DNA of 64,000 nucleotides from Dendrobium chrysotoxum (taxonomy: Eukaryota > Streptophyta > Magnoliopsida > Asparagales > Orchidaceae): NCBI GenBank assembly GCA_019925795.1, contig CM034311.1, positions 22,628,231 through 22,692,230 on the forward strand, in the 5' to 3' direction. Below, in pieces: positions 1 through 10,100 of the stretch. A program made the position numbers and the translations under genes. Below the pieces are notes generated by a model. The model did not search any database. It saw only the letters and a program-made list of their open reading frames with translations, and had not been told where the DNA came from. Position 1 is the stretch's first letter; the number at the start of each line of letters is the position of its first letter.

Positions 1-820
1 ACTCACCATAAAAAGTGAAAAACATTGCTTCGGGCATTGATGTCATAGACAAAGGAGACAGAAGAAATAAAAAATATCCCCTCATGATCACATTTACAAT
101 TCTCACAATTATACTCGAATTCCTCCATCAAAAGAATAAGATGGGAGCAGCGTTCGACACAGTGCAGAAGGGAGCGGCATTTCTAGTGAAGAAGAGTTCG
201 GCTAAAGGGACTTTTGTGGCAGTGAAGGAAAGGAAATCAGCAGTGTAGTTTGATGAGAGTGAGCAATTGCTTTGAGGAAACAGTGAATGAAGAATAAGAA
301 GAATAAATAGTAGAAGAAAGGAGAATTCTTCGTATATATACATAGAGGAGGTTACGAGGTTATTTATAAAAGGAAAAGAGTGCAACGTGAAGGCATAGAG
401 AAGGCAAATCTTTAAGGAGGTAAGTAATACAAAATTTTAAGTAAAAAGTATATATTATCATTGTAGACATGTATAATGATTTTGAATGACACTTTGGAAA
501 GATAGTCATTAAAGTAGATGATTTGATATTATGCATGTTAACAAGCAAGTATTCATGTTTAATCAACCACTTGTGAATTGGAATGATGCAGATTTAAATT
601 AAAATGTTACATGATTGTTTAAATCTTTTCTTAATTGGTAAAATTTTGAAAAGAAGTTCAATTATTTAGATGTTGCATACAAATTCTCTTTATGCAATAG
701 ATATATTGTTATAAAAATTATGGAATGTCTACAACCAAAATAAGCATGTATGAATTATAAATATATGAATTCTACTGAATATCAAATTAGTAAAGATTGG
801 CTATAATATGATACGATATA
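1..820. other. AT-rich sequence, no gene seen
   Basis: I see no convincing exon or known repeat here. Short open frames near the start lack a plausible start or family match. If the TSJT1-like gene on the minus strand is intact, this stretch lies in its second intron, because its later exons were not found in the window. Confidence 0.4.
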
Positions 821-831
821 TGTAATTTCAG

Positions 832-965
832 GTGGGGCAAAAGGGACCCCAGATATGATACCTATATTATAGGGGGGGGGGGGGGGTAAAAGAGACCTCA
901 AAGATATGATACATGCATAGTAGGTGGGACAAAAGAGACCCCTAAAGAGACAAAATGGACCTCTA
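832..965. repeat. Degenerate tandem repeat with a 15-G run
   Basis: Two to three imperfect copies of a unit contain the words GATATGATA and GGTGGGGCAAAAGGGACC. They surround an uninterrupted run of 15 G at 872-886. The copies are diverged. The G run is prone to length errors in sequencing. Confidence 0.55.
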
Positions 966-1179
966 TGTAATTCAATGGCGATAATGCCAGGTTTACATGG
1001 GCTCCATTGAATATTCTTATGAAAATTTAGTCAAATATTTAAAAGATTAATATTGATATTCAGTATGGATTTCAAAGGAAGTAAAGATTAATTTCAAATG
1101 TGATTTTATGTTGTTTATAAATATTGTCAAGTTTGTTTAATTTATGATTCAATGTGATGATTTTTTTTATAATCATTCA

Positions 1180-1576
1180 ATTTAACTGCTATTTAATTTG
1201 CATAACTTATTGAGCCTCATAGCTCACCAATTCTTTTCATACTGGCTGTTGTTACAGAAAAAGGTCGAAGTAAAATAATTTCAAGTTGTTTCATTTTTAT
1301 GCTAGAGTTTAGCTTTGTTTATGAGTTTACAGCTGAGGCATGTAGACAATTCAGTGGTGTAATATTTTGAAATTTTTTTAATGGCTCTATAAGTATTTGT
1401 TTGATGTAATTGACGTTATTAGATGCTTCCATTTATGTATTGAATGTAAATGTTGTTGAAGGTTTTATATAAATATTCAAATGATGCAAAGTATCATATT
1501 TTTATGATGAAAAATATTATGTTTATTTGTATGACACTCTACAATACTGATAAGGGGGTATTGTAGGGTGTTACAC
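1180..1576. mobile_element. Relic of an LTR (Ty3/gypsy-like), ending in TGTTACA
   Basis: The stretch has the word order of many plant Ty3/gypsy LTRs: an AGCTCACC block near 1220, a TTACAG block, AT-rich sequence and a terminal GGGTGTTACA at about 1566-1576. A comparable layout recurs at about 22.2-23.28 kb. No partner LTR or target duplication was found, so this is a call from pattern only. Confidence 0.35.
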
Positions 1577-2024
1577 ATCATAAGCCTCGACTCTTATTGG
1601 CGCAGGTCGTTTAAAGTTGTCTTTGTATCATATGACTTCAACCATTTAATTCACCAATACTCTCAATGAAGTAAAAGTTAGATACTAGCAAGTTGGCAAT
1701 AACCTCTCCTACTTTTTTGGCATCAAAATTCTTCATATTTCATTCTCTCCCTCTTAGGATGATATTCCTGATGTTGTGGTTGCTTGTAATATTGATGTTG
1801 TTGATGCCGAAAGCACAGCTTCTCGACTGACTTCATGTTTCTTTTGTGAATTTGGTGGTCCTTAGAAATCTATCAAGAAATTCCTATCAAGATGAAGTCC
1901 TTCGTTCAGTTAGATGGCAAAGAGACAATCTAACTATCATACTACTCGACGTTAATATAGAGTAGTTCAATTAACTTGGCAAAAATCCTCAGAAACTTCA
2001 ATCCAAGTGTATACAAAAAGGTCC
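1577..2024 (-). pseudogene. 3' part of a retrotransposon gag relic, split by the element at 2025
   Basis: On the minus strand, directly outside the inserted element, the translation reads TLGLKFLRIFAKLIELLYINVE. This resembles the gag region of plant Ty3/gypsy elements that carries a PxxFAELxxRAxxYINVEE-like pattern. Frameshifts and stops follow. Together with the stretch at 4599-5320 it forms one decayed gag gene into which the gag-only element later inserted. Confidence 0.5.
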
Positions 2025-2502
2025 TGTTAGACTGGTCCAGCCGGTCCATGTGGGATCGACTCAGGCGGAACAAGCGGAAGAGTTCCGCCTCTTCCTGTAT
2101 GTGCGACCGAGCCGCCAAAGCCAACTGAGCATTTTAGGAAGGATTTTTGAGAGGTTTGGGAGGGAAATTTGAATGTAGGGACTATTTAGGGATTTCCTTT
2201 TGAATTGTATGCATTAAATAGTTTGTTTTCCTAGGGTTAGGGCATCTTGAATTTGGCAAAAATTTGAGATCTCTTAGATTTAGGTTTTCTTTTGGGCTCT
2301 AGCGGCGTCTAGAGATTTGGGAGAGATCGATCCTCCTCTCAAATAAAGGATCAATTGTATCTTGCTATTTTCCGTTTCCCTTTCATCAAATAATACAAAT
2401 TATCTACAGTTTTCGTGGTTTTGTGTGGAATTTTATGAAGAATTCTTGTTGTTTTCTGAAGATTGATAAAAAATACTTGAGATCTACAAGTGTTTCCTAT
2501 CA
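2025..2502 (+). repeat. 5' LTR of the gag-only element
   Basis: 478 bp, TG...CA. It aligns along its length with the copy at 4103-4593, sharing the blocks GGCGGAAGAGTTCC, CCTAGGGTTAGGGCATCTTG and GATCTACAAGTGTTTCC. Scattered substitutions and small indels separate the two copies, so the insertion is not recent. Confidence 0.85.
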
Positions 2503-2505
2503 AAT

Positions 2506-2513
2506 TGGTATCA
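2506..2513 (+). promoter_or_regulatory. Primer-binding site (initiator Met-tRNA type)
   Basis: TGGTATCA lies four bases after the left LTR. This is the core of the plant retroelement primer-binding site TGGTATCAGAGC; the bases after the core have diverged. Confidence 0.7.
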
Positions 2514-2645
2514 TGACAAATTTTGGGACTGTTTGGGAGAGTTTTCGGAGAAAATCAACAGCTAAATTTTAACCCGAAGGGAGCTGTTTTGTTGTTTTTG
2601 GAATCGAGATTCAGATTTTGGAGTCCAACAAAGATCCGAGTATCA

Positions 2646-3735
2646 ATGACGGCCAAAAAAGTGGATGTGTTGAAGGAACGGCTGGAAGGGGAGATCGGAC
2701 AATTGAAAACTGAAATTTCAGATCTCCACGCTCAACATTCAGATGTCAAAAGTCAAATTTCAATCATTCACGAGAAGATGGATGGGAATTTTTCCATCCT
2801 GCGGGAGATGTTGAAGAAGTTGCTCGAGGGTCAATCCAAAACGGTGTCGTCAAAGGCGAGAGAAGCCTCTGGCAAACCAGGAAGCGGGGAAAACTCTAAT
2901 CCAATAAGTCAAAGGGAAGATTAGGAGGTGGTGACTCGAAAGGAAGAAGAGAGAATACCTCTCCTAGAGCCTATTCCTAGGGAGGAGCCGGGCAAGGGTA
3001 TGAAGAGAGGTGTGAGGAGGTAGGGCAAGAACGAAGATGTGCTGATTTGGAGAGGAGATGGGCGAGATTGGAAAGGGAAATGAGTAATTATGACCAAAGG
3101 GGGGCTGAATTTGAAAGGGGAGGGGTTTGTTATGATCCAAGGGGTGCTGAATTTGAGAGGAGAAAGTGGGAATTTGATGAAAGGCTGGGGTATGAATGTA
3201 GAAGGGATGATTAGGACAATTGGGGGGAACCACCCTCTTGGGGAAGGGGAAGTTATGAAGGGAACAGAGGGAACGGAGATGATCTGAGGGTGAGAAAGCT
3301 GAAGATGCCTATTTTTGAGGGAGAGGATGCCCATGAGTGGATCTACAAGGTGGAAAAGTACTTTACCATCAACAGGTTGACGGACAGGGAGAGATTGATG
3401 GCAGCTGGGATGTGCTTGGAAGGGAAAGCTTTAGCATGTTATCAGTGGAGGGATACGAGGCGACCAATAAGGACCTGAAGGGAGTTTAAGGACTGCCTGT
3501 TGGAACGTTTCCAAACCAGTAGGGGGGAGAATTTCTAGTATTCTACAAGCAGTTCTTCGCTTTGATGCAAAAGGGGACAGTGATGGAGTACCGTGAGCAA
3601 TTTGAGTATCTTGCTAGTCGATTGGATCGACTTCCGGAGACTGTACTGAAGGGAAATTTATAAAGGGACTGAAACCAAAGATCCGCTAGCAGTCAGAGTG
3701 ATGAGACCTTGGGACTTGGAAGAGTCTATGGAGCT
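2646..3735 (+). pseudogene. gag-like gene of the gag-only element, broken
   Basis: The reading frame starts MTAKKVDVLKERLEGEIGQL and continues as a predicted coiled coil (LKTEISDLHAQ...VKSQISIIHEKMDGNF). A charged Arg/Glu/Tyr-rich stretch follows in a shifted frame at about 2990-3285. Then comes a retrotransposon gag domain (PF03732-like) at about 3290-3640 with MPIFEGEDAHEWIYKVEKYF, LEGKALACYQWRDTRRPI and EYREQFEYLASRLDRLPE. The frame is broken by a TAG at 2922-2924, a frameshift near 2990, a TAG near 3208, a TGA near 3476 where the family normally has Trp, and further lesions beyond 3660. The protein would package element RNA into particles; this copy cannot make it whole. Confidence 0.7.
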
Positions 3736-4089
3736 AGCTCAACTGGTGGATGATTAGAGGCACTTGGAAAAAGGAGCAGGAGGCAACAGTTCAGGAGGCT
3801 CGTACAGGATGACCACCACCTTTTTGGCAAGCAAGGAGTCAACACTGAGTACTTTTAGGGAGACTTCGAATGAGAAGACTGCAAGAGGAAGACCTAGGGA
3901 CAACTTTAAGAAGCTCACAGAAACATAATTATAGGAGAAGAGGGCAAAGGGGATCTGTTTCAGATATGACGAGAGATATACATCGGGGCACAAGTGTAAG
4001 GACCGAACTCCTCAGATTCTTACTGTTTGTGATGAAGAAGGAATAGAGGAGGGTGTCGTCTTTCCACCTTGCGGACAAGGTGGATCTTT

Positions 4090-4099
4090 GAGAGGGGAG
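4090..4099 (+). promoter_or_regulatory. Polypurine tract of the gag-only element
   Basis: GAGAGGGGAG lies just upstream of the right LTR, which begins at 4103. This is the expected position and composition for the primer of plus-strand DNA synthesis. Confidence 0.65.
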
Positions 4100-4102
4100 T
4101 AT

Positions 4103-4593
4103 TGTTAGAATGGTCCATTGGACCGGTCCAGCGGGTCCATGCGGGATCGGCTCAGGCGGAATAGGCGGAAGAGTTCCACCTCTTCCTGTACGAGCGACCG
4201 AGCCGCCAAAGCCAAAGGAGCATTTTTGGAAGGATTTTTTAGAGATTTGGGAGGAAAATTTGAATATAGGGACTGTTTAGGGATTTCCTTTTGAATTGTA
4301 TGCATTAAATAATTTGTTTTCCTAGGGTTAGGGCATCTTGAATTTGGCTGAAATTTGAGATCTCTTATATTTAGGTTTTCTTTTGGGCTCTAGCGGCATC
4401 TAGAGATTTGGGAGAGATCGATCCTCCTCTCGAATAGAGAATCAATTGTATCTTGCTATTTTTCGTTTCCCTTTCATCAAATAATACAAATTATCTACTG
4501 TTTTCGTGGTTTTGTGCGGATTTTTGTGAAGAATTCTCGCTGTTTTCCGAAAATTGATAGAAAATACTTGAGATCTACAAGTGTTTCCTATCA
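4103..4593 (+). repeat. 3' LTR of the gag-only element
   Basis: 491 bp, TG...CA, diverged partner of the LTR at 2025-2502. It is followed immediately by the target duplication GGTCC. Confidence 0.85.
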
Positions 4594-4598
4594 GGTCC

Positions 4599-5320
4599 CT
4601 CCCTTAAATATTGAGAGAGTGCGTCCTTAGCTACATCCAATTCTAAATCTTTTACTTCTAAAATTTCTTGCTAAAACCATATAATGAAATTTCTCAAAGA
4701 TTCACCTTTTTCTTGTGTCATGCTTAATAAGGCCTTAGAATTCTTCAAAGGCTTTTTAAGTGCTAGTAAATTGAGGGACAGATTGCCACTTAACCTTGGC
4801 AAAAGTAAGGATTCCAAGCAGGAGAATGGAGAACCACCTAAGTAATGACTTCTTAAAGATAGTTAAAAATAACCTAAACTTAAGTGCATCATTGAAATTT
4901 AGTAGAGCGATGGCCAAATCGAAGTAATCAACATGGCCAACCGCATCTAATTTCCCTTATAAAAATCTAGATGAGGAATTTTAATCTTTGTAAGACGCTT
5001 TTCCTCAGCAAACTCTCTTAAAATTTCATTCACCAATTGAGGCTTATGATTTTTGGCTTTACGAGGAGCAGATTCTTCGCTACTCTTATGAATGAAGGTC
5101 TCATTTAGCACTAAAGTTGAAGTTAATGCCCTTAAGCTCAGTGGCTACTAGCAAACAATTTAAATTGAATATCCCTCGAGAATTCCAATTCTTCAAGTAG
5201 CTCCAGAAACACATTTCAGTATTGTTGGAATCATTTTGGTAATCTCTCTTCTATTTCATTCAATAATTTGTTGGTGATAAAGTGATGCTTTTCCATGCCT
5301 ACAAATTTCTCTCTATTTAA
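4599..5320 (-). pseudogene. 5' part of the split retrotransposon gag relic
   Basis: Minus-strand translation gives pieces such as EEKRLTKIKIPHLDFYKGN and QSVPQFTSTKKPLKNSKALL followed by EKGESLRNFI. The latter resembles the plant Ty3/gypsy gag pattern F..L.Q..GESLR.F..RF. In-frame stops and frameshifts are frequent. The gag-only element interrupts this gene at 2025-4593. Confidence 0.5.
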
Positions 5321-6384
5321 TTTCTTCAATGTTCATAATCTTGTCCTAGGCATTCCTTCACGCTTACCACACCATAGAGGATATTGGATCCAGAATTATC
5401 CGTGAGGAACACCACAACCTTGCTAACAAGACAGCTAAGTAAATAAAAGAAAGAAGGAGAGAGAGAATGTAGATTGAGAAGCTCTAGAATTTCATTAGAT
5501 TGGTTCATTCTCTGATCCACAACTAATTTCTAATCCTAGATGAGAAAAATGGAGAGTTGCATTATAGTTCTCTTATTAGAGGTAGACCAATAAAAATCCC
5601 TCGGAATACAAGTGCATGACACTTTCCATTTCGATTGGGCCAATTAAAAATGTGGGCTCCAAATGATTTTGTATCATATAAAATTTGTTTGGGGAAATTG
5701 CAAACTTACAAATCTAGATTAATAAGGGAGCTACAAGATACAATGGCACCAAGGAGAGTTTGGAGAAGGGACATACTTCCAATCCCCAAGTCAGAACTTT
5801 TCCCCATTTGCAATTCTAAATTGAAAGATTAGAAAATGAAATGTAGCCATTGCATCAAGTGAACTTTGGCATAATCACAATTTGTGAAAAAAAAAGTAAA
5901 AATTTAATCCTCTAGCTTCATTTAAAGAAAACGGCTAGCCATGTTCAATCTTCATTAGATACCCAAGATTAAGTTTTATGTAAATTCACCCCCACCCTCA
6001 ATAATTTAAGAAACCCATCACTCTTGCCCCCTCATCGCCAAAATTCTGGATCCAACACAAGTCTTCATCCCTATTAACCATATGGTCCATAGAACCAAAA
6101 TCCATATTAAAGAGTCCGTCGGTCCCCAACTAAGCCATCAACATTGAATCAACACAATAGAAAAAATAATGCTGAGAAAGGGGGGTGGAATATCTCATAG
6201 CTAATTGCGACCCACATACTCTTGAAAGGAAATCATGTTATCCATGATGAATGATAACTAATCAAACCTAATCCCTTGATGCTATGAAAAAAAATAATAA
6301 AACCAGAAATAAGTTTAAAAAATGTTTTATTTTCATTTGAAATGATTTTTTTAAGAATACAAATATTTAAAAAAAAGATCTCAA
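5321..6384. other. No gene recognised
   Basis: The stretch is AT-rich with short chance reading frames. I found no family match. It probably continues the older retroelement or intron sequence of the TSJT1-like gene. Confidence 0.35.
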
Positions 6385-6935
6385 TACAACAACAACATCA
6401 AGCCTTTATCCCACTACGTGGGATCGGCTACATGAATCATTTTTCTCCATTGTATCCTGTTAAGAGTCGAATTCTCATTTAAATCTAATAAAGAAAGGTC
6501 ATTTCTAATATTTTCTAACCATGTCTTTTAAGGTCTACCTCTACCTTTCTTAACATAGGCCAAATCTAATACATCTACTCTCCTAACAGAGTCATCGGAA
6601 GGACGTCGTTTTACATGACCAAACCATCTAAGGCGGCTCTCTCTAATCTTATTTATCACTGGAGCTACTCCAACCCTTTCATGGATATGCTTGTTTTGTA
6701 TCCCGTCTCTAAGAGTAAATCCACTCATCCACTTGAGCATCCTCATCTCAATAACACTTAACTTAATATTATGCTTCTCTTTTAATGGCCAACTTTATAC
6801 GCCATAAAGCATTGCAGTTCTCACCATCATCTTATTAAATTTCTCTTAAGTTTGAGTGGTACTTTTCTATCACACAACAAACCCAAAGCATTCCTCCACT
6901 TCAACCATCCAACTTGAATTCTCCTAAAAAAATAT
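6385..6935 (-). mobile_element. 3' end of an RTE-type non-LTR retrotransposon
   Basis: The minus-strand frame at 6746-6528 reads MRMLKWMSGFTLRDGIQNKH and then RLRWFGHVKRRPSDDSVRRV. These are hallmarks of the C-terminal end of the RTE reverse-transcriptase ORF in plants. Further upstream on the same strand I read QVGWLKWRNALGLLCDRKVP, also typical. The 3' end carries the usual GTAGTGGGATAAAGGCTTGATG followed by TTG repeats, seen on the plus strand as CAACAACAAC at 6388. Frameshifts occur between blocks, so the copy is 5'-truncated and dead. A related 3' end is present inside the CACTA element at about 48.3-49.0 kb. Confidence 0.8.
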
Positions 6936-7153
6936 CTCACTAAAGCAAATATTTTATCATGCATACAAAAGAAAATAAGAATTATAAATCTTCCAACATA
7001 TTAAATAACAGTAATCGGTAACCTTTGTAGCTCTTTCATTGTGAGGATTTAACGTTCTGGATTTCTATTATGATGCGCTGAACATAATACGTGATCCCCA
7101 TTGGTACATCATACAAAAAAAAGAACATAAATTAGCAAGAAAGGGATGCTTAC

Positions 7154-10100
7154 AGCAGCAATAAAGGTGGATTTTGAGGTGCTGTCAAATAGAACAAAGG
7201 CAAACTTCCCATGGATATCTCTTACAACCTGGTCAGCAGGATAAGGTCCTCTATCTCTTAATGTTCGGTATGCTTCAATTACAATAATGGCCTCGTTGGC
7301 AGTCTTGGTTAACCCATATTGTTGCTTCAAATGAGGCAAATTCTCAATAAGCCCTTCAAACAGGCAAAATATATCATCCACAACAGCAAATAACCTGTAA
7401 AAGTAAACACATTATTATCATAGAGAAACATTAGTCCTCTAAAAGGCAAGCAAATTAGCAATGCGAGAAGAAATACTTTCGCACACAAGTTAGAATAAAA
7501 AATAGAAGAAGAAAAACATATTGGACAATGATGAAACAATATTTATGGAAATAAAGAAAAAAATAATCTCAGATGTGAACACTGTGACCACGCAAGAAGA
7601 GGGGTATATGAGATGCTTTATCAAAGATGCTGTTGAGAAACACAAATATTGTCATGATCCGGCCCAGGAGCTTGGAGTGTCAAAGCGGGAACAAATAGTC
7701 CATTGGAAAATGGAATATGCAAGATGAGCTTCAAATTTACCTTTATAGACCGATGCGTACCCTATTTTAGGCCGAATTTAAGATTTAGCTAAAATCCTTA
7801 TAAGGAATTTTTTGGAGACTTCAAATCCTCTTTTGATAAATCCTATTTTAATCTTGTTATTGATTAAGTCATGTTATTGATTAAATCCATGATTTATTAG
7901 CCCACCATTCAAAGGATTTAACAAATTTAAGAATCTTTCCTCTCACAATTCTTGATTCCTAAAAAAAATAGATTTATCAGAATTTAACAAGACTTAAAAG
8001 TTCTCATACCAAGCAATTTTCAAGTTTTAATCATCTCAAGAATTGTTAAATATATGTATTAATAGGATTTACTAAATTCTACTTGTAGCCAAATAGCCCC
8101 AATAAATTACTTTTTTTCCCAATAAATTGGCTGATAAAACTATTCCAATTGCAAGAGAGCTTTAACCCAACGCTGAGCAACCCAATAGAAAAGAGAAAAG
8201 AAGAGGATAAACATATCATTATTGCTTAAAGTATTATTGATGAGGACATCCAACCATGGAGAGTTTACCAGAAACGGGGCCGACAATCTACGGCCATGAT
8301 TGCACCGCTTTACTTTTGAGTCATCAGTTGTATTAGATTTATTATTATGTTTATATTAAGTTTATTACTGCATATTTTCTATTTGTACCCTCACTTGAGG
8401 GAGTAGTTTTATGTAAGCCCTAGGGGCATATTTGTCTTTTTGTTTCCTTCATTGTATATTGGTTATTTAAAGCCTCCTCATCTTTGAGGGGATGATGATG
8501 ATTATTATGAAATTATTTTATCCACTTGTGTCTTGGTGAATCTTGAGAGCTCTTAAGAGAGTTGAAGTCCCTAGGTGAGGGCAAGGTGTCACCCGTCATC
8601 CGCAAGAAGCGTCCGGGCTCACGATCCATCTCCTCCTTCCTCCTCAAATCGCAGGCCACCCCTCTTTTCCCTCCAAGCGGCCGGCCACCTTCCCCCTCCC
8701 CTCCAAACCGCCGGCTACCACCATCCTCCTCCCTCCAAATCGCCGGCTTTGAGCCCCACCTAGCCCAAGTCTCACCATCTCCCATAGCCGCTGGCCTTCC
8801 CCTCCAAACCCTAGCCACCGGCCACCCCTTTCCCTCCTAGATTTATTACTTTCCTAAAATATTTCGTTATTAACTTGGAAGATTTTTGAATTCAAATTCA
8901 AATAAATTTAAAATTCAAATTTTTTCCTAAATGATATAACTAATTTTAGGAAAGGCCCCCCAATTATTGCAAATCTAAAATTAAATAGGATTTGATTTTA
9001 AATCCACATTCAACGTATATGGACACATTAAACGTATGTAGACGCATTCAACGTATGTAGACGCATTCAACGTATGTGGACACATTCAATGTATGTGAAC
9101 ACATTCAACGTATGAGGACTCCTTCCCTTTTTTCCTCCTTTTGGCTGGCCCCCCTCTCCCTCTCTCTTAATTATTTCCTTCCCCAATTGGAACTCCGATT
9201 AAGGAGGTAATAGCCGCCCCCTCTCCTCCTCTCTCCTATCTTACCCAAACCAAGCCCTAATTAAGCCTTAATTAGCCGGCCCCCACTTCCCTCCCTTCCC
9301 ACTTAATCTAGGAAATTTAAAATTCAAATCTCCCTCCCCTACCTCCACTAAAATCTGAACTAACAATAAGAAAACCCCTTCCCCTTACCCTTGGCCGGCC
9401 CTCCACCCACCTCCTACACCTAAAATCTTGACTCCAAGTCCGCTGTCCAGATTTTCTGGGCGTTCTATATTGCTGTCCTGAAATTCCAGCAAGGCGAAAT
9501 CAGTCGTGCTGCTGCTTCAACCCCTCCGATTGCTGTCCAAAGCCTCCCCGTGTTTGTTGTCCAGATTTTTTGAGCACGTGAGTTTGCTGTCCTGAAATTT
9601 CAGCAACATCCTTTTGTCGTTCTGTTGTCCAAAGGTTGTCTTTTGCTGTCCACAAATTCCAGTACTCCTGATGAAGGTAAACTCTTTTCTTAATCATATT
9701 CTTTCTGAAGTTTTCTCTTAATTGTGACATCATAAAGGTTGTGCAATTTATCTCTGTTTTACCAAACATTAAGAGTGTGAGTGAGTGGATCCAATTAGTG
9801 ACTAGTCTAAATGTTAATTTAGGGATTTCCTTTGAAAATCGCCCATGCTATGCTAAGCTTGATTGGAACTGATTATTCATGATCCTTAGAAGGAGGCAAA
9901 AGACTCCCCTTCTATCAAGTTGAATATCCACTTTTTTGAGAAGATAGCTTAGGATTGTGAGAAGAGAAAGGAAGACAGACCGGCCTCATGTCCTTACCAA
10001 GGCAATCTCTCGCTACGCACCTTTACCTTGATTCATCGATTGGTACCTTTTCCAAAAACTTATGTCTCTTTGACAGGAGATGGCATACCGCGTTTAGTTC

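Larger units (their letters stand above)
2025..4593 (+). mobile_element. Non-autonomous gag-only LTR retrotransposon (TR-GAG type), complete ends
   Basis: The element is 2569 bp and is bounded by two LTRs (2025-2502 and 4103-4593). Each LTR starts TGTTAG and ends CCTATCA. The 5-bp target duplication GGTCC is perfect at 2020-2024 and 4594-4598. A primer-binding site complementary to initiator Met-tRNA follows the left LTR, and a purine tract precedes the right LTR. The 1.6-kb interior encodes only a gag-like protein; I see no protease, reverse transcriptase, RNase H or integrase. This matches the plant class called terminal repeats with a GAG domain. Such elements depend on proteins supplied by an autonomous partner. 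It sits inside an older gag relic on the other strand. Confidence 0.85.

Noticed and set aside
8513..8840. Overlapping open frames on both strands of about 100 codons
   Set aside because: GC-rich composition keeps several frames open at once; there is no start context, splice pattern or homology.
9007..9120. CRISPR-like array
   Set aside because: The 19-bp units are contiguous with no spacers, and the genome is a plant; it is an ordinary tandem repeat.
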